Below, in pieces: positions 44,928 to 53,275 of a stretch of 64,000 nt of DNA. Origin of the DNA: DATFWC01 sp963777755 (lineage in GTDB: Bacteria; Pseudomonadota; Alphaproteobacteria; Rhizobiales; Xanthobacteraceae). The DNA lies in contig CAVZSC010000014.1 in assembly GCA_963777755.1 (NCBI GenBank), forward strand, positions 53,348 to 117,347, read 5' to 3'. The first letter of the stretch is position 1. Each line of letters starts with the position of its first letter. Made by a program: the position numbers and the translations under genes. The notes beneath the pieces were generated by a model. It had not been told where the DNA came from. It made no database searches and saw nothing but the letters and a program-made list of their open reading frames with translations.

Positions 44928-46331
44928 ATGGCGTACAGCGCAACAGGTACAGCGGGCAATGATACGTTGAATCAGAGTAGCGACACGGGCCCCGGCACCA
45001 TCGCCGGGCTGGCCGGCAACGATTGCATCTTTGCCGGGTCCGGGCTGGTGAGCATCGCCGCCGGTTCCGGCAACGACACCATCATGCTGCAAACCGGCAA
45101 TACCGGCACGGCCGACGCCGGAGCTGAGAATGACCGTATTTTCGCGACCGGCAGCGTTGACTCGATGATCCTGTTCGCCGGCGATGGGGCGGACACCGTG
45201 AATATGGGAATGGCGGCCGCCGGGCACACGATCCTGGGCGGCAACAACCAGGCCGACGGCGCCGATTCCCTCGTCGCCGGCAGAGGCAACGACCTCGTGT
45301 TCGGCAATGGTGGCGACGACACGCTCAACAGCAATGACGGACACGACACGCTGATCGGCGGCTTCGGCAATGATTGCATCTATACGCCGGGAAGCGCATT
45401 CGACGATCTCGTGTTCGGCAACGAAGGTCACGATACGATCCTGGTCGACAGCGGCAACGACACCGTGTTCGGCGGCCTCGGTGACGACGACCTGAGCGGC
45501 GTCTACATCGCGGGCGACCCGCTGTATTTCGGCAACGAAGGTGCGGACACGATCAGGATCAATAATAGTGGTAATGGCGCGTTCACGATCCTCGGCGGCA
45601 ACGACTCGGCCGACGGCGGCGACTACCTTGTGGCGGCCGCGGGCTCGGCCTTCGTTTTCGGCAACGGCGGTGCCGACACGGTCTCCTCGAGCGAGGCCGA
45701 CGACACGGTGGTCGGCGGCTTCGGCAGCGACTCCATCGTCGATTTCAGCGGCAGCAATCTCCTGTTCGGCAACGAGGGCGACGACACGCTCGTTGTCGAG
45801 AGCGGGCCTGGTGCGAATACGGTATTCGGCGGCCTGGGCAACGACTTCATTCGCACGGGGGACGTCATCAGCGGCGGAGCAGACCTTGTGCAAGGCAATG
45901 AGGGTAACGACACGATTTTCGGAGCCAGAAGAATCGATACGGTTTCCGGCGGCAGCGGCAGCGACGTGTTCGCCTATGCCGAGGCCCGCGACGACGGCGA
46001 CAACGCCGCCGGCGGCGGTCCGGTCGAGCGCATCACCGACCTGAACTGGGCTGCGGACAGGATCCAGGCGTTCGAGCCGGTCGCCTTCGCGGCCAACATC
46101 GGGACGGGCACCGGTGCCGACCTGAACGCCACGGCCAATGGCGCCATTGCGGCGGCCTTCGCACTCAATGGCAGCGCGAATGCGAACGTCGCCGCCCAGT
46201 TCACGTTCAACGGCCGTACCTTCCTGACGATCAATCAGGACACGACATTCGCCACGTTCGACGATGCGGGCGACCTCCTCATCGACATCACCGGCGTCGC
46301 CGGGACGATCGCCACGAGCAATTTCATCTGA
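44928..46331 (+). CDS. RTX-like secreted repeat protein, copy 5 (tandem 2)
   Basis: A 467-residue intact copy. ATG 44928 gives MAYSATGTAGNDTLNQSSDT; ATG 44919 would add MTD. It shares long nearly identical stretches with copy 6, including LVSIAAGSGNDTI, the block GHTILGGNNQADGA and the DGHDTLIGGFGNDCIYTPG stretch. The linker is ERITDLNWAADRIQAF and the end is DLLIDITGVAGTIATSNF. The aligned block at the site shifted in copies 3 and 6 reads in frame here as SVDSMILFAGDGAD. Confidence 0.87.
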   Translation: MAYSATGTAGNDTLNQSSDTGPGTIAGLAGNDCIFAGSGLVSIAAGSGNDTIMLQTGNTGTADAGAENDRIFATGSVDSMILFAGDGADTVNMGMAAAGHTILGGNNQADGADSLVAGRGNDLVFGNGGDDTLNSNDGHDTLIGGFGNDCIYTPGSAFDDLVFGNEGHDTILVDSGNDTVFGGLGDDDLSGVYIAGDPLYFGNEGADTIRINNSGNGAFTILGGNDSADGGDYLVAAAGSAFVFGNGGADTVSSSEADDTVVGGFGSDSIVDFSGSNLLFGNEGDDTLVVESGPGANTVFGGLGNDFIRTGDVISGGADLVQGNEGNDTIFGARRIDTVSGGSGSDVFAYAEARDDGDNAAGGGPVERITDLNWAADRIQAFEPVAFAANIGTGTGADLNATANGAIAAAFALNGSANANVAAQFTFNGRTFLTINQDTTFATFDDAGDLLIDITGVAGTIATSNFI

Positions 46332-46378
46332 CCTTCGGCACTCGGCGTCCGGGGCTCTCCCTGCCCGGGCGCCTCACT

Positions 46379-46404
46379 GCCCTCCTCCGCCTGCGGAGGA
46401 GGGC
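46379..46404 (+). terminator. Terminator hairpin between RTX copies 5 and 6
   Basis: GCCCTCCTCCGC / GCGGAGGAGGGC with a CT loop, then GCTTTCC. It is the near-copy of the hairpin at 44861-44884 in an otherwise duplicated spacer, with CTCTCCCTGCCCGGGCGCC just before it. Confidence 0.68.
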
Positions 46405-46446
46405 GCTTTCCACCCTTTCGCACCAGCAACCAGAGGAATGACAGAT

Positions 46447-47845
46447 ATGGCATACAGCGCAACAGGTACAGCGGGAAATGATACGTTGAATCAGATAGGC
46501 GACACGGGCCCCGGCACCATCGTCGGGCTCGCCGGCAACGATTGCATCTTTGCCGGGTCCGGGCTGGTGAGCATCGCCGCCGGTTCCGGCAACGACACCA
46601 TCATACTGCAAACCGGCAATACCGGCACGGTCGACGCCGGAGCTGAGAACGACCGTATTTTCGCCACCGAGGCCGTTGAACTCGATGGTCCTGTTCGCCG
46701 GGGATGGGGCGGACACCGTCAATGTCGGCAACGTTACCACCGCCGGGCATACGATCCTGGGCGGCAACAATCAGGCCGACGGCGCCAATTCCCTCCGCGG
46801 CGGCAAGGGCAACGACCTCGTGTTCGGCAATGGTGGCGACGATACGCTCAACAGCAATGACGGACACGATACGCTGATCGGCGGCTTCGGCAATGATTGC
46901 ATCTACACGCCGGGAAGCGCATTCGACGATCTCGTGTTCGGCAACGAAGGTCACGATACGATCCTGGTCGACACCGGCAACGACACCGTGTTCGGCGGTC
47001 TCGGCGACGATTACCTGACCGGGCTCTACACCGCGGGCGACCCGCGGTATTTCGGCAACGAGGGCGCGGACACCATCATTGTGACCAGCAGCGGCGCCCA
47101 TACGATCATCGGCGGCAACAATTCGGCGGACGCCGGCGATCTTCTTTTGTCCGATGCCGGCGCGAGCTTTATTTGCGGCAATGGTGGCGCAGATACGATC
47201 GCGTCCGGTCTCGGAAGCGACACGCTGGTCGGCGGCTTCGGCAGCGACTCGGTCTCGGCATACAGCGGTGACAATCTTCTGTTCGGCAACGAGGGCGACG
47301 ACACGCTCGTCGACAACGGCGGGTCTGGTCCGAATACGGTATTCGGCGGCCTGGGCAACGATTTCATTCGCATGGCGTACGGCGCCGGCGGCGGAGCAGA
47401 CCTTGTGCAAGGCAATGAGGGTAACGACACGATCTATGGAGCCAGGAGAACTGATACGGTTTCCGGTGGCAGCGGCAGCGACGTGTTCGCCTATGCCGAG
47501 GCCCGCGACGACGGTGACAATGCCGCCGGCGGCGGCCCCGTCGAGCGCATCACGGACCTGAACTGGGCGGAGGACAGGATCCAGGCGTTTCAGCAAGTTG
47601 TCTTTGCGGCCGACGTCGGGGCCGCGAGCGGCGCCACTCTGAACGCCGCCGCCGGCAGCGCCATCGCGGCTGCCTTCGCGCTTCATGGCAGCGTGAATGC
47701 GAACGTCGCAGCCGAGTTCACGTTCAACGGCCGTACCTTCCTGGCGATCAATCAGGACGGAGCGAACGGGTTCACCGACGCCGGCGACCTGCTCATCGAC
47801 ATCACCGGCGTCGCCGGGACGATCGCCACGAGCAACTTCATCTGA
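46447..47845 (+). pseudogene. RTX-like secreted repeat protein, copy 6 (tandem 3), +1 frameshift
   Basis: Starts MAYSATGTAGNDTLNQIGDT and is almost identical to copy 5 up to NDRIFAT. Compared with copy 5 (GTTGACTCGATG), this copy reads GTTGAACTCGATG at 46676-46687, one base extra, after which the frame runs into VRRGWGGH. The protein continues in the next frame as NSMVLFAGDGADTVN and is intact to the end (DLLIDITGVAGTIATSNF). The span is three times 466 plus one. The internal TTG or ATG codons at 46676-46687 could allow a separate downstream start. Real loss, error and switching are all possible. Confidence 0.82.
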
Positions 47846-47889
47846 GGTTCGCAGCGAGGCGCCCGGCCTCTCCCTTCGGGCGCCTGACT

Positions 47890-47915
47890 GCCCTTCCCCG
47901 CGCCCGGGGAAGGGC
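47890..47915 (+). terminator. Terminator hairpin after RTX copy 6
   Basis: GCCCTTCCCC / GGGGAAGGGC with a GCGCCC loop, followed by CCTTGCCT, about 45 bases past the stop of copy 6. It has the same position and shape as the other spacer hairpins, but a different stem sequence. Confidence 0.62.
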
Positions 47916-48064
47916 CCTTGCCTCGGATTTTCTCCGCCCGAGCGAAAATCGGTCGCGCCCTCGCGCGTGTCTTCCGCCGCCCGAAAAGGTCGCGAAGAGG
48001 CACCCTGCGGGGAGTGGCGCAAGCCTCCCCGTCATGCTTAGTAGGACGCGTGGGGAGGACACCG

Positions 48065-48958
48065 ATGACCATCAGCACCGATCGCAATTTTACGCACCGC
48101 CTCCACGGCGCCACCTGCGCGTGCGGCACGACCCGGCGGAAATTCATCGCCGGCGCCAGCGCGTTCGGCGCAACGGCGCTCGCTGCGCCCGCCGTGCTGG
48201 CACAGGCACAAGCCACCACCCGGTTGATCGACGTGCACCATCACATCGTGCCGCCGTTCTGGTTCGAGGAGGTGAAGGAACGCATCGCCGCCCAGGGCGG
48301 CGGGCGCATCATCCCCACCTGGTACGGATGGTCGCCGCAACGCGCGATCGAGGACATGGACAAGAACAACGTCGCGACTGCGCTCATCTCGATGACCACG
48401 CCGGGCATCTGGTTCGGCGACGTGGCGCAGGGGCGCCGCCTCGCCCGCGCCTACAACGATTATGCCATCAAGATCGTGCGCGACCACCCCACCCGCTTCG
48501 GCCTGTTCGCCACGCTGCCGCTGCCGGATACCGAGGGGAGCCTCAGGGAGATCGAATACGCCTACGACGTGCTGAAAGTCGACGGCATCGGTCTGATGAC
48601 CAGCTACGGCGACAAATGGGTCGGCGATCCCTCGTTCCTGCCGGTGATGGAAGAGCTCAACCGGCGCAAGGCGGTGATTTACGTGCATCCCGCCTCGCCG
48701 CTCTGCTGCACCAGCCTGATGCCGTTCGTGCCGCCGTTCTTCTCCGAGTTCCAGCAGGACACCACACGGGCGATCCTGAGCCTGATCTTCTCCGGCTCTA
48801 TCGGCAAGCTGCGCGACATCCGCTTCATCTTCTCCCATTCGGGCGGCACCCTGCCGATGGTTGCCGGCCGGATCGAGCACTACGCCGCCCTGCCCGCCTT
48901 CAAGGACAAGGTGCCGAACGGCTTCCTCAACGAGCTGACGCCGGAGGATGCGAGGTAA
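48065..48958 (+). CDS. Tat-exported amidohydrolase, C-terminally truncated
   Basis: A 297-residue protein with the same plan as the gene at 25736-26824: a Cys pair (ATCACGT), twin arginines in TTRRKFIAGAS, then DVHHHIVPPFWF, MTTPGIWFGDVAQGRRLARA, VIYVHPASPLCC and FIFSHSGGTLPMVAGRIEHY. It ends KVPNGFLNELTPEDAR and TAA. The about 70 residues that follow in the paralogue, including the metal-ligand Asp of GTDFPF, are missing. GGGGAGGACACC precedes ATG 48065. The break coincides with the start of the accessory region, so the gene was probably cut by insertion or deletion and is likely non-functional. Confidence 0.78.
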   Translation: MTISTDRNFTHRLHGATCACGTTRRKFIAGASAFGATALAAPAVLAQAQATTRLIDVHHHIVPPFWFEEVKERIAAQGGGRIIPTWYGWSPQRAIEDMDKNNVATALISMTTPGIWFGDVAQGRRLARAYNDYAIKIVRDHPTRFGLFATLPLPDTEGSLREIEYAYDVLKVDGIGLMTSYGDKWVGDPSFLPVMEELNRRKAVIYVHPASPLCCTSLMPFVPPFFSEFQQDTTRAILSLIFSGSIGKLRDIRFIFSHSGGTLPMVAGRIEHYAALPAFKDKVPNGFLNELTPEDAR

Positions 48959-49689
48959 ACGGTCGGGTAACCAACGCCCGCCGGGCAAGGGGGATGAGGA
49001 CCGAGCCCGGCGCGCCTACTGCCCGAGGAACCATGCCAAGTGACCACGGGCGGCAGTTCTCGCTTAGGTTCGCGCCGGGCCCCACCTAGGAGAATGAGAC
49101 CCGGCGCGCTGGCTGCGGTTGAGGTGAAGGGGTGAAGGAAACACACTTCATCTCGCACCAGCAGCCTGCTCGCCCGCCCGGTCCACGCCATCCCCGAACA
49201 GGACGAGCAATCTCTAGTTCACCGTTCTCTCGCTCGCCACCTGCTCCAGCGCCATTACGTACGCCGCCGTGGCAGCGTGCTCGCGCTCCGCGGCGCGGGT
49301 CAGCTCCGCGGCAAACTCGGCCAAGACCTCGGCGATCTGCTGACAGACGGTAGACAGGGTCAGGAACGCCTGGCTCAGCTCGGCCCGAGCCGCGACGGCC
49401 TCCACGGCCTTGTCGTCGATGGATTGGGTAACACTCTGGAAGGCCGCGATCCGCGGGCCTAGCTCAGCCGGGGGATGACCCTACCTGCCCGCCCGCGAAA
49501 CTGAACCAGCAGCCTCGTGGCAGGCTGCTCGCCTTGACGTCCGCTTCACTCCAACTGCGACCAAATTGCTGCGTCGCCACGAAATGTCGCGATGTGCCAA
49601 ACCCGGAGTCATGCGCTGCAACAAAGCTGGGAGATTAAACAAGGCAATCTCCATTGCACTACATTGCCACCAGGCGGGGCGCGTATTCG
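48959..49689. other. Junction region without a convincing gene
   Basis: About 730 bases after the truncated amidohydrolase. It has GC-rich imperfect repeats with CCCGGCGCGC at 49008-49017 and 49104-49113. A minus-strand frame at 49214-49405 (ELSQAFLTLSTVCQQIAEVL, EFAAELTRAAEREHAATAAY, then VMALEQVASERTVN) reads like a coiled-coil fragment open at its 5' end, possibly part of a lost gene. Nothing else is recognised. Confidence 0.4.
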
Positions 49690-49790
49690 GAGAGCGCACG
49701 AACGCCGCGACGCCGCGCTCGATCTCACCGGCGTCGCGCACATTGACCGGGCTCACCTCCACCCCGAGCGACGGCGCCACGACCCGGATG
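49690..49790 (-). pseudogene. Internal fragment of an ABC_sub_bind binding protein
   Basis: The minus strand reads APSLGVEVSPVNVRDAGEIE with RGVAAFVRSPN after it. This aligns with AALSLGLDVSPVNVRDAPEI in the intact gene at 60890-61900 (residues about 195-225). Both ends are lost. It is one of five pieces of this family in the last 15 kb. Confidence 0.65.
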
Positions 49791-49908
49791 TCACCGAACC
49801 GCAGTCACAAATCCGCTCGGTTGAGTTGCTACGTCCCATGCCTTATGGTACAGTCGTTGCAGGGCAAGAGTGGACAAATCAGCCACTAATTTAGTATCGA
49901 GGGCCATC

Positions 49909-50516
49909 ATGCGCGGTGTCTTTAACTTGATACTTATGCTTGGAGGTGTACTTGCTCTGGCTGGTAGCCCGTTCAAATCCGTTGCGGCAAAAGATCTTTC
50001 GCTCATTGATACGGCCGCGATTACCTCGAAATTCGAAAATTCGATGGCTATCGCTAAAGAAACTCTTCGGCGGTTTCCCCCGCCGCGATACCTGATCTAT
50101 AAAGTAGTGGTCACATTCTCGATCACCGACGGTCTTGATGGTGCCATTGAAGGAAAGATCCCGGTCGGCTTGGTGTCAATCGGATTCAAAGGTGACTACG
50201 AACAGGTCAAGACAAAGAAACAAACCTTTACCTACGTTCCGAACACGGCAATCCCAACGAACGTTGAGGATTTCGGTGTCCTTGCTTTCATAATCAAATT
50301 CAGGAAAAACTTTCTGCCGACTTTAAGAAACGTCCCTTCATAATAACCCGCGCTGAGCATGAGCAGGAATTTGTCGTCGGAATCGACGGCGAGGGAAAGC
50401 TTTCGTTCCTGGGCGTCATCGACGTATCGGGCGGTGCCGAACTCAAGAACTCCCATAAGATAACTTTTCATTTCTGCTTGCTTACTAATGAGGGCAAGTG
50501 CCACGAAGAGCGATGA
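49909..50516 (+). pseudogene. Exported protein with trypco2-like domains, -1 frameshift
   Basis: ATG 49909 gives a signal peptide, MRGVFNLILMLGGVLALAGS, then beta-rich sequence YKVVVTFSITDGLDGAIEG and KIPVGLVSIGFKGDYEQVKT. After about 50285 the first frame ends at 50343. The sequence in another frame continues as QEKLSADFKKRPFIITRAEH, EQEFVVGIDGEGKLSFLGVI and DVSGGAELKNSHKITFHFCL to a TGA at 50514, which overlaps the ATG of the protease (ATGA). So one base appears lost near 50285 and the real product is about 200 residues. The two beta-rich parts resemble trypsin-co-occurring (trypco2-like) domains; this is inference. A/T-rich codons unlike the rest of the window. Confidence 0.55.
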
Positions 50517-51688
50517 CAACTTTGCGCGACTTGACAAAAATCAGCTGTCTCACCCTTCTGGCCGGGTGCGCTTTTGCCGGTCTCATAACCCCTTCGCGGG
50601 GTGCTGAAAATTGCTCGGCGGTGCAAGCTAATTCCAATGTGGTGGAGATCTCCTGGGACGGGCAAAGGCGCGCCGGATCGGGCGTCCTCCTCACCTTTGA
50701 TGGATATATAGTTACGGCGGCACATCTACTTTTGGAAGGTCTTGCCCCGCCCCATCCGATCGGCGTCTTCGCGCGGCTAGGATCCTCCGGTTGGCAGAGC
50801 GCCAGCGTCAAGCGCATTGATCCGACGCTGGACCTGGCATTGCTGAAACTCGTTCGCCCCCCTGAAAAATTCTTTCCACTGCGCGCCGCTGATGCCAATG
50901 AATTCATCGGCGGCAACACACATCCCATCTGCATATCAGGCTTCGGGATATATAAAGACCAATTCGGAAGGCAGGTCAATAGGAGTTTCACGTCAATAGA
51001 AGCTGCGACACAGGGTTATCAGCTTGGCTATCTTTTTGCGAGCATGCCTGTGCAAGACGGTTTCAGCGGGGGTGGGGCTTTTATTGACGGCCAATTTGCC
51101 GGCCTAATATTGCGGAGGTCGGACGCCGGTAGCTTCATTATCCCGGTCTCTTACATTGTCGATTTTATCACATCGCAGGGAATATTTCTAAATGCAGATC
51201 GTTCCTTTGTGCCGGGAACGCAGTGGTCTCAAATGCCGCAACTGGTAGAAAACAACAGGCGTAATAACGACGCCAATCGTCGAGAGATTAACAAGATTCT
51301 TCGCTCGGTTCATTGGCTGATTGAGCTTAGGCGTCAGGGCGCGGAAGTGATGTCAATTGTTTTTACTCCAAAGCTGGCCTTTCCCGAACAGGTGGTTGAA
51401 GGTACATTTATTGGGGAACTCAAACCCTATTTCGACGATGATGGCTTCAGAACCTTTATCCAGGGAAACACTCCGCAATCATTTGAGATCGGAAATCAAG
51501 TGTCCAGCACTGGGGTGATCGAGATCCCTGACATCGCAACAAAAATCCAGCTTATCCGTGCGAAGTACCGGGTTATGGGCATTGATCTCCAAAATGCAAG
51601 GTTGACAAAGTTCGAGATCAAGGGTTCAATTCACTTTCAAGACTTTAAGGGAGGTGAAATTCGTAAAGAACTAGAGCTAACGAGGTAA
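50513..51688 (+). CDS. Exported trypsin-like serine protease with C-terminal extension
   Basis: A 391-residue protein. The N-terminus has a signal with lipobox-like LLAGC (Cys19), so it may be a lipoprotein. The S1 triad is complete: His71 in GYIVTAAHLLLEG, Asp107 in TLDLALLKL, Ser185 in DGFSGGGAF. Residues 230-391 are an extension of unknown fold, with helix LRSVHWLIELRRQGAEVMSI, then beta-rich repeats. The ATG was chosen over GTG 50498 because it overlaps the previous gene's stop as ATGA. The next gene starts 3 bases later. Lower GC than the surroundings marks the block as acquired. Confidence 0.78.
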   Translation: MTTLRDLTKISCLTLLAGCAFAGLITPSRGAENCSAVQANSNVVEISWDGQRRAGSGVLLTFDGYIVTAAHLLLEGLAPPHPIGVFARLGSSGWQSASVKRIDPTLDLALLKLVRPPEKFFPLRAADANEFIGGNTHPICISGFGIYKDQFGRQVNRSFTSIEAATQGYQLGYLFASMPVQDGFSGGGAFIDGQFAGLILRRSDAGSFIIPVSYIVDFITSQGIFLNADRSFVPGTQWSQMPQLVENNRRNNDANRREINKILRSVHWLIELRRQGAEVMSIVFTPKLAFPEQVVEGTFIGELKPYFDDDGFRTFIQGNTPQSFEIGNQVSSTGVIEIPDIATKIQLIRAKYRVMGIDLQNARLTKFEIKGSIHFQDFKGGEIRKELELTR

Positions 51689-51691
51689 ACA

Positions 51692-52356
51692 CATGTCACA
51701 GCCGACCAGAATTGCCCAGTTCATAGTTGCAATTGCTGCACTACTTTTGCCGTCGTTCGCGGTCGCGGCAAATTCGGTCCGAATTCTATGGATCCTAACG
51801 CCCGAAACACAAAAAGTCTTTGAACTCGTTCAAGGAGATCGCTTCTGCAACTCAAAGCGATACGGGAGTTAGAATAGAAATTTATGCTCGCGGTGTCCGG
51901 CAACCGAGTGAACTCTATGTTGGAGTTCAAGAGGCTGCAGTAAGGGACCGTGTCGATTTTGTCTTCGGACTTACTGCATCGCAGGTGCAGTTCCTGACCA
52001 TCAGCGAGACTCTGCAGCCAATTCCAAGCACCAAAATACCAACGCCTTTCTCCCGTTCTCTTTATTATTCAGCGCCTAGGGGGAAGGGTGGAGGTCAGGG
52101 ATTGGGCGTTGAAGACATGCTCGCCGCGCCGATCAACGTCACGCTGCCTGTACTGTGCTACGACAAGCGTAATCATCGGGTTTCCGGCATACTTATGCAG
52201 AGAGCTCCTACCATTAAAGATATTGCGGGCGATAGCTCAATTGAGAGGGTAACTATTGCAGACCCTCGTTCGGAACTCGGTCGGTCGGTCGGTGCTCCTT
52301 TCGGCTTTCCAGGACCTAAGTGTCCATACCAGTTGGAACCTGATTTAGTCGCTTGA
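51692..52356 (+). pseudogene. Exported protein of unknown function, frameshifted (third gene of protease set)
   Basis: ATG 51692 gives a signal peptide MSQPTRIAQFIVAIAALLLP with SFAVAA, then NSVRNSMDPNARNTKSL and a stop. The sequence carries on in another frame as NSFKEIASATQSDTGVRIEI, YARGVRQPSELYVGVQEAAV and RDRVDFVFGLTASQVQFLTI to the stop at 52356. The net shift is -1 near 51812-51822, next to a run of five A. No family recognised. Joined length is about 221 residues. It follows the protease by 3 bases and is likely part of the same transcript. Confidence 0.5.
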
Positions 52357-52862
52357 TCGAAAGGTTGACACTTATGTTAGGAGCCATATTTCGTCTTGCG
52401 TCGACATCACGGAGTCTCCTGGCAAGGGGAAGCCTGCCGATGTCGGATTTACCACTCTCGACGCCTTTGAGGGATTACGTAGCCGCTATTCTTCGCTTGG
52501 TGCTTCGCCTTTGCGCGGGGGACTCCAATTGCAAATCTTTTTGCCGCTGTGCTTCGACGATCTCTGCCCGACGATGATGTAATCACTGTTTTTGGATCGG
52601 TGACAAAGGCACTTTTTGAAAAGCAAATCAGCGCACATTCAGAATGAAGTCAGGGAGAAGAATATGTTATTCGACGTTCCAAGGAGTGGTTTTTATGAGG
52701 CTCCGAGCGGCACCCTTTCCTATTGGTCTTCCGGGCAGATCGTTGATGAATGGGCTGCGCGTTATGATCACAAGAGTGGTGCTAATACTTTCAGGAGGTA
52801 ATCGCCTAGAGTCCCTTGACCTGAAAGAAAGATGGTACAGATTAGTTCAAGTTTCGGAATGA
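52357..52862 (+). pseudogene. Decayed or frameshifted small genes downstream of the protease set
   Basis: Protein-like stretches appear in changing frames. First DRKVDTYVRSHISSCVDITE continues with GKGKPADVGFTTLDAFEGLR. Then AAVLRRSLPDDDVITVFGSV with TKALFEKQISAHSE runs to a stop at 52645-52647. An ATG at 52644 overlaps that stop (ATGA) and opens a 72-codon frame ending LKERWYRLVQVSE, whose own stop overlaps another ATG at 52859. A competing frame reads MLFDVPRSGFYEAPSGTLSY. No family is recognised. Probably two small genes damaged by indels. Confidence 0.4.
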
Positions 52863-53275
52863 GACGACAAATCTTCCTCTCCTCGAACGCGAGATGTCGC
52901 GGAGGCAATGGCGCATCAACGCTTCAGGCGCGGTTTCGCTTTGTTTACGACGCTGGAGAGACGCTGAGTGCCTTGTAGGTCCTCGGAAGGACCTAGAACA
53001 GACTTGGCAAGCCAGGCCGTTGTTTGACAGTCGTATGGAACGCGTCGATGAGCGAGCCGAGCCTCCACTATGTTGAGAATGCCCCACATTTTGCCAAGGG
53101 TGGCAGTCTTGGGAAGCCCGCAGACTTGCCACTGCAGACGCTAGGTCACTGCACTGCGCGATTTCGAGTGGACGATGTCGGCAACGGGTCATTTTCGACC
53201 AAGTTCAGCGGGGTTTGCCTATCGGCCCCTTCCGCTCCGAGAGCGGACATTCCGCCAGCGCCCGTTTTATGAGTG
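52863..53275. other. Stretch with no recognised gene
   Basis: About 410 bases between the decayed protease-set tail and the HTH/proline-rich gene. Only short frames in all directions; a 38-codon frame after ATG 52859 stops at 52978. GC rises back toward the genome level here. Nothing recognised. Confidence 0.4.

Noticed and set aside
43405..47845. CRISPR array or satellite repeat
   Set aside because: The DNA periodicity is that of Gly/Asp-rich protein repeats in an open frame; no constant-length repeat/spacer pattern.
48959..49120. tRNA gene as island attachment site
   Set aside because: No cloverleaf or T-loop GGTTCGAATCC-type sequence could be found at the boundary.
52842..53192. A 116-codon minus-strand gene
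   Set aside because: No signal, no ribosome site, Ser/Arg-rich translation; overlaps better plus-strand candidates.
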